The notes beneath the pieces were generated by a model. That model saw only the letters and a list, made by a program, of their open reading frames with translations, was not told the DNA's origin and did not search any database. From an uncultured Nitrospina sp. (GTDB lineage Bacteria; Nitrospinota; Nitrospinia; Nitrospinales; VA-1): a stretch of 20,915 bases of DNA. The position numbers and the translations under genes are program-made. Positions within the stretch are counted from its first letter, which is position 1. Each line of letters starts with the position of its first letter. The stretch lies in assembly GCA_913044145.1 (NCBI GenBank), contig CAJWOD010000005.1:1-20915 (forward strand). The letters run 5' to 3'. Of the stretch, positions 15,183-20,915 are shown piece after piece.

Positions 15183-15704
15183 ATGGAAGAAAATTTACCG
15201 CAAAAGGCAGATCAAGAACTGGCAGAAAAAAAACAAGAACTGGCAGAAAAAAAAGATGACAAACCGAAAAGGTTTGTAGAAAAGGGTCGTGATGTAGTAT
15301 TTGATAATAAAACTCGTCTCTATTGGTTAAAAAAAGATTCCTGGCAGGATAAGGGGAAGTTTGTTAACTGGCACGAGGCAGTCGAATTCGCTGAAAGAAA
15401 AAATAATAGGAAAACGGGGGGTTTTGATGACTGGCGACTTCCTAATATTGATGAAGCAACCTCTTTGTTTGACGAAAATTTCGAGGTTCCGGGGAAGGGT
15501 GGTACAAGCCTTCATTTTGACCCGATATTTCCCGAAGGGGCCTTTAAAACTGGGTGGATCGCTGGCGATACTTCGACAAGGAGACCTCGTTTCGACTATA
15601 GCGAAGGTAAAGTCGTCAGTGCTGAGGAATATAGCTTTGGTTCGGTTCGGGCCTGTCGTAAAGATTTGGTGGTAAGACACCAGTCTGCTCCTCGAAGAAA
15701 GTAA
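15183..15704 (+). CDS. DUF1566 protein, array member 4
   Basis: A 173-residue protein. Residues 8-30 form a charged helix-like leader with QELAEKK twice in a row, encoded by a perfect 21-bp tandem repeat. The domain follows: FVEKGRDVVFDN (31-42), YWLKKDS (47-53), VNWHEA (61-66), GFDDWRLP (80-87), HFDPIFPEG (111-119), TGWIAGD (123-129) and SVRACRK (154-160). The DNGDGT block is degenerate and the WTS motif is changed, so this is one of the more divergent copies. The C-terminus is basic (APRRK). ATG 15183 has AAGGA nine bases upstream; the next gene starts six bases after the stop. Confidence 0.82.
   Translation: MEENLPQKADQELAEKKQELAEKKDDKPKRFVEKGRDVVFDNKTRLYWLKKDSWQDKGKFVNWHEAVEFAERKNNRKTGGFDDWRLPNIDEATSLFDENFEVPGKGGTSLHFDPIFPEGAFKTGWIAGDTSTRRPRFDYSEGKVVSAEEYSFGSVRACRKDLVVRHQSAPRRK
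15213..15254 (+). repeat. Two perfect 21-bp tandem units inside the DUF1566 gene
   Basis: The unit begins CAAGAACTGGCAG and ends in an A8 run, at 15213-15233 and again at 15234-15254. It stays in frame and doubles the heptad QELAEKK. Copy number could change by slippage without breaking the frame. Confidence 0.9.
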
Positions 15705-15710
15705 ACCCCT

Positions 15711-16604
15711 ATGGCAGAATCAACAAAACTGAATTACATTGATAACGGTGATGACACAGTTTCAGATACAAAGCACGGCATTATGTGGATGAAAAATGAC
15801 ACGTGGCTAGAATTAGGCCGACTCATAACATGGCATGATAGTCTGGAACTTGCTCGCAAAAAGAATGAAGAAAAGTTTGCAGGTTATGATAATTGGCGTA
15901 TTCCTTCTGCTTCGGAAGCCAAATACCTATTCGATTCAGAAACCAGTAATACAGATGTAGAGGGCTGTGAAATTCATATAGACCCCGTCTTCCCGTCAGG
16001 TTGCGGATTCACTACCTGGACTAGCCAGACCCGCGGTGCTAAAGCAGCTATGTCTTATGATTTTCGGTCTGACTATGAATACTGGCTTGCAAAGGAAAAC
16101 GATGGGTTCCCAAGTGCCGTTCGATTGGTTAGAGATGATAAGGAAAATGATGAGGACCAGGAACTCTTACGAATCAACAAGCGAGACGATGGCACGATTA
16201 TAGATAATAAAACTGGGCTTCAGTGGAAAGCGGATGACTCCTATATGGACTTAGACAAATGGGTGACTTGGGAAGAAGCTAGAACCTATATTCTTGAAGT
16301 AAATCGCCAACGATTTGCAGGTTATGAAGACTGGAGAATGCCGACCCGAAAAGAAGCACAATCTATATATGATCCAGCTAACCCTGTTACAGATAATTAT
16401 GGTGATACGATATTTTTACTCAAAGGATTCCCTGCGGGAGCCGGGCAAACATCCTGGACAAAAACACTGCATAAAACAGAGAGAGGTACAGCTATTCGGT
16501 TCCATTTTTATAATGGAGACTTTAAATGGAACCCAATGGGTTTGAGGAGTCATGGCGTGCGGGCTGTCCGCGTTCCTAAAAAAGATTCTTCGACGAAATC
16601 ATGA
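15711..16604 (+). CDS. Tandem double-domain DUF1566 protein, array member 5
   Basis: A 297-residue protein with two complete domains. Domain 1 (about 8-141) has YIDNGDDTVSD, IMWMKND, FAGYDNWRIP (56-65), HIDPVFPSGCG (89-99), TTWTSQ and SAVRLVR. Domain 2 (about 155-287) has NKRDDGTIID, LQWKADDS, FAGYEDWRMP (202-211), FLLKGFPAGAG (235-245), TSWTK and GVRAVRV. The linker 142-154 is acidic. No signal peptide. ATG 15711 lies six bases after the previous stop and has no clear ribosome binding site, so translation may depend on coupling to member 4. Its stop overlaps the next start in ATGA. Confidence 0.87.
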   Translation: MAESTKLNYIDNGDDTVSDTKHGIMWMKNDTWLELGRLITWHDSLELARKKNEEKFAGYDNWRIPSASEAKYLFDSETSNTDVEGCEIHIDPVFPSGCGFTTWTSQTRGAKAAMSYDFRSDYEYWLAKENDGFPSAVRLVRDDKENDEDQELLRINKRDDGTIIDNKTGLQWKADDSYMDLDKWVTWEEARTYILEVNRQRFAGYEDWRMPTRKEAQSIYDPANPVTDNYGDTIFLLKGFPAGAGQTSWTKTLHKTERGTAIRFHFYNGDFKWNPMGLRSHGVRAVRVPKKDSSTKS

Positions 16605-17056
16605 GCGAAACTACTGAACCCAAAGTTCGTTTTGTTGATGGGGATAGTGAAACGATAATCGATTGTGACAAACGTTTGGTTTGGTTGAAACAGGATACAT
16701 GGCAGGTTACCGGGAAGTGGATGAGCCAGTTGCAAGTAAAAGAGTTTGCTGAAACTTTAAATAGAAAACGTTTTGCTGGATTTTCTAATTGGAGATTGCC
16801 GACAGTAAATGAAGCAAAAAGTCTTTTTAATAAGAACTGGAAAAATACAGATAACTCTGGCCAAACCATTTTTTTATCAAAAATTTTTGATTCCGGTTGT
16901 TGCTTTTTATGCTGGACCAGTGATGTCAGGCATAAAGTGCAGGGGGTCCGGCTAAGTTTTCGAAAAGGGGTTACGATGTATGATGATATTTATCGCACAT
17001 CTAGAGGATCTTCAAGGTTAGTTCGTGATATAGAAAAGGATGAAAGTTTGATCTAA
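16601..17056 (+). CDS. DUF1566 protein, array member 6
   Basis: A 151-residue protein whose ATG overlaps the stop of member 5 (ATGA), a sign of translational coupling. Skeleton: FVDGDSETIID (11-21), LVWLKQDTW (26-34), FAGFSNWRLP (58-67), FLSKIFDSGCC (91-101), CWTSD (104-108) and SSRLVRDIE (137-145). Cys100, Cys101 and Cys104 cluster in the region where other copies have GCG or GGG. HIDP is replaced by FLSK, as in domain 2 of member 5 (FLLK) and member 7 (FISD), so these three may form a subgroup. No signal peptide. Confidence 0.84.
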   Translation: MSETTEPKVRFVDGDSETIIDCDKRLVWLKQDTWQVTGKWMSQLQVKEFAETLNRKRFAGFSNWRLPTVNEAKSLFNKNWKNTDNSGQTIFLSKIFDSGCCFLCWTSDVRHKVQGVRLSFRKGVTMYDDIYRTSRGSSRLVRDIEKDESLI

Positions 17057-17077
17057 ATTGAAATTAAGGGGTAGTCA

Positions 17078-17569
17078 TTGGAATTACAAAAAAGATTTAT
17101 AGATAATGGAGATGGAACTGTTACTGATTTAGAAACAAAACTAATGTGGAAACAGACAGATTCGTTTCAGGATACGAGCCAATGGGCGAATTGGTTCAAA
17201 GCAAATGAGTATATACTTGGTCTGGGCATTGAGAAGTTTGCAGGATATACCGACTGGAGAATGCCAACTTTAGAAGAAGCGGAAAGTCTTCATGATGAAA
17301 ACCACTGTATAAAGGATATGGATCGAATGGATATTTTTATCAGCGATGCATTTTCTCCAGGAGGTGGATTTACTTCGTGGACTTCAAATGAAATGCCACA
17401 TGCAACAGCTGCTATTTATTACTACAGATATGGCCACGCAAATTCAAATCATAAAGAGGATATTACCAAAGATTCGGTCCGTGCAGTTCGGGATATAGAA
17501 AAGCGTGAAGTAGATAGAGGAGTATTGAAAAAATATCCTGGTTTTTCTGATTCTCCGCTTCCCCGATGA
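17078..17569 (+). CDS. DUF1566 protein, array member 7
   Basis: A 163-residue protein from TTG 17078, supported by AAGGGG six bases upstream. Skeleton: FIDNGDGTVTD (7-17), LMWKQTDS (22-29), FAGYTDWRMP (54-63), AFSPGGGFTSWTSN (91-104) and SVRAVRDIE (133-141). The segment between WTSN and SVR is rich in Tyr and His (IYYYRYGH), unlike its neighbours. It lies 21 bp after member 6 and is the last DUF1566 gene of the run; 89 bp without a clear terminator follow before the SEC-C gene. Confidence 0.85.
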   Translation: MELQKRFIDNGDGTVTDLETKLMWKQTDSFQDTSQWANWFKANEYILGLGIEKFAGYTDWRMPTLEEAESLHDENHCIKDMDRMDIFISDAFSPGGGFTSWTSNEMPHATAAIYYYRYGHANSNHKEDITKDSVRAVRDIEKREVDRGVLKKYPGFSDSPLPR

Positions 17570-17658
17570 TTGAAATTTCAAGGTGTTTTGAATTGCAAGG
17601 TTTTGCCCAGTTCTACGAGCCGGGAAGGGTTAAGAATATTTTTTGAAGGGGAATTGTC

Positions 17659-18495
17659 ATCGAAAGTTACAAGGTTATTAACAAACAAGAAAGCCAAAAC
17701 TCTTTATTGACCTATCGTTTTGAGGAAGAGGATTACAAGCATACTTATGTTTTAGAGGACTATTACCATACGAGTCCTTTTTTTGATTACAATTATGTCG
17801 TGTTATACCTGCGAGATCAGGAAAACTTGGAAAACTCTTTTGCGTTTCAGGTTAATTTTAATAAAACCTTCAATACGATTCCAGATCACCCAAAGCTCAC
17901 TGATACTCAGACTCAGATCGCTAAAGGTTTCGCTAAAAATGCTGCAGATGAGTTGATTGTCCTTTTTAAGCAAAGAGCTGTTGAGGCTAAAGCTTACGGT
18001 GAGAAAAACCCGGAGACTTATTTAGAATTTGAACCCGGTCGGTTTTTTAATTATTTCGAGTTATTTCCAAGAAACAAGGAAATGCTAGATTTTAATTATG
18101 GTTCCGATCAATATTTTGCTGAAGATTCTTATGATATTGATCCAAGAAATGATAATAGATGTCTACAACTATCTTTCTTTAAATTCCAACTAGACAACTC
18201 AGACCAGGCTCCTATATTTTCGACGACTTATTATTTTGATGAAGAAGCCAGGGAAAAAGAAGACGCTAAACTTTCCCCCAAAAATAGAGATATGCTAATT
18301 GCAATGAACCAGTTTATTCCAGATTTAAACGATCGATTGAAGAAGAGATATAAAAGTGCAAAAAAGATGGGGGGTGAACTTTTAAAAAATCAAACCCCTG
18401 ACGAGGTGAAGCAGGAAAAGGTAAAACCTAACGAACCTTGTCCATGTGGATCTGGAAAAAAATATAAAAAATGTTGTGCATTGATGTTGAATTAA
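17659..18495 (+). CDS. SEC-C motif protein with apparent non-AUG start
   Basis: The C-terminal 20 residues hold a canonical SEC-C zinc motif, NEPCPCGSGKKYKKCC, as found in SecA and many unrelated proteins; it binds zinc and often mediates protein contacts. The preceding 250 residues are acidic and aromatic-rich and unrecognised. The frame is open from an in-frame TGA at 17644-17646. It has no ATG, GTG or CTG near its start; TTG 17707 is possible but has no ribosome binding site and would remove a conserved-looking segment. AAGGGG at 17646-17651 lies exactly seven bases before ATC 17659, which gives MESYKVINKQES and 278 residues. The start is therefore uncertain: ATC 17659 or TTG 17707. No signal peptide. 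Confidence 0.75.
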   Translation: MESYKVINKQESQNSLLTYRFEEEDYKHTYVLEDYYHTSPFFDYNYVVLYLRDQENLENSFAFQVNFNKTFNTIPDHPKLTDTQTQIAKGFAKNAADELIVLFKQRAVEAKAYGEKNPETYLEFEPGRFFNYFELFPRNKEMLDFNYGSDQYFAEDSYDIDPRNDNRCLQLSFFKFQLDNSDQAPIFSTTYYFDEEAREKEDAKLSPKNRDMLIAMNQFIPDLNDRLKKRYKSAKKMGGELLKNQTPDEVKQEKVKPNEPCPCGSGKKYKKCCALMLN

Positions 18496-18543
18496 TACTT
18501 TAATAAACAATTGAGATTTTGTCTCATTTCCTGGAATTAAATA

Positions 18544-19116
18544 ATGGCAAAAGAAAGAAGAGTTAAAAAAGTCCAAGCTCGACATATTCTTGTAGGCTCT
18601 AAGGAGCTTGCCGAAGAGTTGAAGGTGAAGATAGATGACGGCGAAGAGTTTACAAAATTAGCAGAGGAGCATAGTGAGTGTCCCTCCAAAAAGCGCGGTG
18701 GTGATTTAGGCTGGTTTGGTAAAGGTGCTATGGTTCGTCCTTTTGAGGTAGCTGCCTTCACTGCTCAAGAAGGAGAGGTTGTAGGTCCAATCCATACTGA
18801 ATTTGGCTGGCACTTGATTTATGTCTACGAAATTCAAGAAGATGTTGATGCCGATGCTGGCCCTCCAACTGGAGATGAAGATGCTGACGAAGATACTCTG
18901 CGTCTAGTCGCAGAGAATTATGCGCATGAGTTCATGATGTTGGGGTATACCAGTAAAAAAGTACTTAGCCTTTTTACCAGTCCTCATTTCAAGTCAGCTA
19001 ACACGGTATATAATATTCTTGGAGAGGGTGTAATTAATGAAGTGATCGCACAGGTTTTTGGACAAAAAGTTGAAAAATCTGAAAGTGCAGAATTGGGAGA
19101 AGAACCCAAACAATAA
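18544..19116 (+). CDS. Parvulin-type peptidyl-prolyl isomerase with extra C-terminal domain
   Basis: A 190-residue protein. Residues 10-97 are a parvulin (PPIC-type rotamase) domain: VQARHILVGS, FTKLAEEHSECPS, RGGDLGWFGKGAMVRPFE, and TEFGWHLIYVYE. Such enzymes speed cis-trans turning of prolyl bonds. There is no signal peptide, so this is a cytoplasmic form, unlike PrsA or SurA. After an acidic linker (98-117) comes a second helical region (about 118-173) with NYAHEFMMLGYTSKKVLSLF and a following GEGVINEVI block, not part of parvulins and not firmly recognised by me. ATG 18544 has GGAA about eight bases upstream, 48 bp after the SEC-C gene, so the two may share a transcript. Confidence 0.85.
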   Translation: MAKERRVKKVQARHILVGSKELAEELKVKIDDGEEFTKLAEEHSECPSKKRGGDLGWFGKGAMVRPFEVAAFTAQEGEVVGPIHTEFGWHLIYVYEIQEDVDADAGPPTGDEDADEDTLRLVAENYAHEFMMLGYTSKKVLSLFTSPHFKSANTVYNILGEGVINEVIAQVFGQKVEKSESAELGEEPKQ

Positions 19117-19137
19117 AGGTCAAAATTAAAAAGACGT

Positions 19138-19170
19138 GGTTCCTTGATGAAGGAGCCGGGCCTTTTTAAT
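19138..19170. terminator. Bidirectional terminator between the parvulin gene and serA
   Basis: GGTTCCTT at 19138-19145 pairs with AAGGAGCC at 19150-19157 (one GU pair) around GATG, followed by GGGCCTTTTTAAT on the plus strand. On the minus strand the same hairpin is followed after a few bases by TCTTTTTAATTTT. It lies between two convergent genes. Confidence 0.65.
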
Positions 19171-19183
19171 AGTTATATTTCTA

Positions 19184-20764
19184 CTAAAGAGTTACGCTAT
19201 TTACGTTTATGACATTAGAGGTGCTTCGTAGTTCGCTTAGGGCTTCTGTGCTCGGCGGCGAATCTATATTGATGATTGCCACTGCTTTCCCCCCGACTTC
19301 CATTCTTCCTAAGTGAAAGTCCGCGATATTGAGATTATGTTTGCCGAGAACATTTCCTAGATTACCGATTACGCCTGGAACATCAATATTATTGAGTACC
19401 AACATATTTTTTGAAAGAACTGCTTCAAGTTTGTATTCATCAAATTGAACAATTCTGGAATCGCCTTTTCCGAAAATACTTCCTGTTACTCGATGTGTTC
19501 GGTTTTGTGTGGTCACTTGAACTTGTACGGTGCTGGTGTATTCATGGACTTCATTGCTTTTTGATTCTTGCACTTCTACCCCTCTTTCTTTTGCAATAAA
19601 GGGAGCATTAACCATATTAACGCCATCGATCGATCTGTTGAGTAACCCTTTTAAAATAGCGATGGAAATCGGTTCTACCGTCAGGCCTGCCACTTCTCCG
19701 TTGTATTGAATTTCGATTCGGGTAAAGGCTCCTTCGGTTATCTGGGATAAAAAACATCCAAGGTCTTCGCCCAAAATTAGATACGGATTAATTTTTGCAA
19801 GTGTATCGGCATCGATAGATGGAACATTGACCGCATTACGGACATTACCGTTCTTAAGATAGTCAATGATCTGGTCACACATCGAGGTTGCTACTTTCAC
19901 CTGCGCTTCTCCTGTAGAAGCACCTAGATGCGGGGTGCAGATGATTTCGTTAACTTTTAAAAGGGGGCTATCAAGATCCAGCGGTTCGCTGTGATAAACA
20001 TCCAGAGCTGCTCCCGCAACTTTTTTATCCTGAATAGCTGCAATTAGAGCTGTATCATCGATCAATGATCCGCGCGCGCAATTAACAATACGAACTCCAG
20101 GTTTCATTTGGTCGAACTGTTCTTTTCCTAATAGCGGTGTGCCATCCGCTTGCCCAGGAGTGTGTAGGCTTATAAAATCTGATCGAGTCAGTAAGGCATC
20201 CATTTCTACTAACTCTACACCGAGTAACTTTGCTCTTTCCTGTGTGATGAAGGGATCGTACCCCAAGATTTTCATTTGGAAAGCACGCGCCCTTTCGGCA
20301 ACATTAGAACCAATTCTACCTAACCCAATGATACCAAGAGTTTTTTCAAAAAGCTCGACTCCCATGAACTCTTTCGGAGCCCATTTTCTGTTTTTTAATG
20401 CAAAACTGGCTTGTGGAATGTTCCGGGAGAGGGCCATCATCAAGGCCATCGTATGCTCGGCAGTAGTTATCATATTGCCTTCCGGCGCATTCATGACGAT
20501 GATTCCTTTTTTACCAGCTGCCGCTAAATCAATGTTATCCACACCGACGCCAGCCCGTCCAATTACTTTAAGGTTGTCGGCCACCTCAATAATTTCAGCA
20601 ACGACTTTAGTTGCACTTCGAACAATCAACCCCTCGTATTCAGGGATGATGGCTATCAGTTCCTCTTTAGACAATCCGGTTTTTACATCTACCTCAATGC
20701 CCGATTCTTTTTTTAGAATTTCAACTCCAGAGGCGGAGAGGTTATCTGAAACTAAAACTTTCAT
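19184..20764 (-). CDS. serA: D-3-phosphoglycerate dehydrogenase
   Basis: A 526-residue enzyme that oxidises 3-phosphoglycerate to 3-phosphohydroxypyruvate with NAD, the first step of phosphoserine-pathway serine synthesis in the cytoplasm. GLGRIGSNVA (147-156) is the NAD-binding loop and Asp170 the likely ribose contact. Arg231 (NCARGSLID), Glu260 (HSEP) and His279 (CTPHLGAST) are the expected catalytic residues. After about 318 comes the extra substrate-binding-type domain of long SerA proteins, and the last 75 residues (from about LVLNNIDVPGVIGNLG) are an ACT domain, which commonly senses serine. Length matches the long form. ATG 20764 has GGAGTT upstream. It follows serC by 39 bp. Confidence 0.96.
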   Translation of the reverse strand: MKVLVSDNLSASGVEILKKESGIEVDVKTGLSKEELIAIIPEYEGLIVRSATKVVAEIIEVADNLKVIGRAGVGVDNIDLAAAGKKGIIVMNAPEGNMITTAEHTMALMMALSRNIPQASFALKNRKWAPKEFMGVELFEKTLGIIGLGRIGSNVAERARAFQMKILGYDPFITQERAKLLGVELVEMDALLTRSDFISLHTPGQADGTPLLGKEQFDQMKPGVRIVNCARGSLIDDTALIAAIQDKKVAGAALDVYHSEPLDLDSPLLKVNEIICTPHLGASTGEAQVKVATSMCDQIIDYLKNGNVRNAVNVPSIDADTLAKINPYLILGEDLGCFLSQITEGAFTRIEIQYNGEVAGLTVEPISIAILKGLLNRSIDGVNMVNAPFIAKERGVEVQESKSNEVHEYTSTVQVQVTTQNRTHRVTGSIFGKGDSRIVQFDEYKLEAVLSKNMLVLNNIDVPGVIGNLGNVLGKHNLNIADFHLGRMEVGGKAVAIINIDSPPSTEALSELRSTSNVINVNSVTL

Positions 20765-20803
20765 TTGTTAACTCCAAAATATCCATAGATCAAAAAATAA
20801 CTT

Positions 20804-20915
20804 TTAGCCATTACGCTTTTCAAAGTCCTTCATATAATCAATCAGGGCATCAACGCCAGCTTCAGGCATGGCGTTATAGATACTCGCTCGCATTCCTCCG
20901 ACTGAACGATGACCT
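20804..20915 (-). CDS. serC: Phosphoserine aminotransferase, C-terminal end
   Basis: Partial: the gene continues beyond the right edge. The last 36 residues read GHRSVGGMRASIYNAMPEAG and end in DYMKDFEKRNG before a TAA at 20806-20804. This matches the conserved C-terminus of phosphoserine aminotransferase, a PLP enzyme that converts 3-phosphohydroxypyruvate to phosphoserine using glutamate; the RSVGGMRAS block belongs to the active-site end of the family. Its product step directly follows SerA, and the 39-bp gap suggests a serC-serA operon. Confidence 0.93.
   Translation of the reverse strand, partial: GHRSVGGMRASIYNAMPEAGVDALIDYMKDFEKRNG

Noticed and set aside
12968..17569. Diversity-generating retroelement with DUF1566 variable proteins
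   Set aside because: DUF1566-type folds are known targets of such elements, but no reverse transcriptase gene and no template repeat were seen in the window, and the copies differ along their whole length rather than only at adenine positions.
17570..17581. TTGAAATTTCAA palindrome after array member 7
   Set aside because: Perfect but very AT-rich, single copy and not placed at a recognisable promoter; chance is a sufficient explanation.
20139..20771. A 210-residue plus-strand frame
   Set aside because: It lies entirely opposite serA, which is certain; it is a shadow frame.
1..20915. CRISPR array, tRNA, rRNA, transposase or integrase
   Set aside because: No regularly spaced direct repeats, no cloverleaf or rRNA-like segment, and no protein with transposase or recombinase motifs was found on either strand.

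Overview
The window reads as chromosomal DNA of a Gram-negative bacterium with moderately low GC content. TTG and GTG starts are frequent and are chosen by nearby purine-rich ribosome binding sites, and there are several good sigma70-type promoters (TTGACA ... TATACT or TAGAAT). The gene mix is NHL propellers, TPR and LRR scaffolds, many DUF1566 proteins, B12-type radical SAM enzymes and a serC-serA pair. This would fit a Nitrospinota (Nitrospina-like) or deltaproteobacteria-like lineage, but that is a guess from gene content because no rRNA or marker gene is present.

Layout. (1) 1-2446, plus strand: the tail of an unrecognised gene, a six-bladed NHL propeller protein with extreme Asp/Glu-rich segments, a clear terminator, and a small NADPH-dependent FMN reductase. 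(2) 2456-7949, minus strand: a B12-binding radical SAM protein, a TPR protein with its own strong promoter, a MidA/NDUFAF7-like SAM methyltransferase and a SPASM-type radical SAM protein with an unusual CX7CX2C cluster motif. (3) 7950-8278: a divergent promoter region with a TTGACA promoter on each strand. (4) 8282-12000, plus strand: an acidic helical protein of unknown function, a second NHL propeller, an exported DUF1566 protein, an acidic TPR protein and a short LRR protein. (5) 12001-12883: a regulatory region with two related palindromes, then a small exported protein of unknown function closed by a strong terminator. (6) 12899-17569: a tandem array of DUF1566 (Lcl C-terminal domain) genes, all lacking signal peptides, one carrying two domains and one carrying an acidic leader, with a tiny glutaredoxin-like CPHT protein inside the array. 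(7) 17659-19116: a SEC-C zinc-motif protein that appears to start at a non-AUG codon, and a parvulin PPIase fused to an extra C-terminal domain. (8) 19184-20915, minus strand: serA and the end of serC, the phosphoserine pathway.

The serine genes and the flavin reductase are housekeeping. The rest looks like an accessory region rich in repeat and interaction domains. Its most striking element is the DUF1566 expansion: seven cytoplasmic-looking genes with eight domains, plus one exported relative upstream. The shared skeleton (DNGDGT, LMW, W, FAGY.DWRLP, F..G...WTS, SVR.VR) is kept, while the segment between WTS and SVR differs strongly from copy to copy, as expected of a set of ligand-binding or recognition proteins built on one fold. 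No reverse transcriptase, CRISPR array, transposase, tRNA or rRNA was seen.
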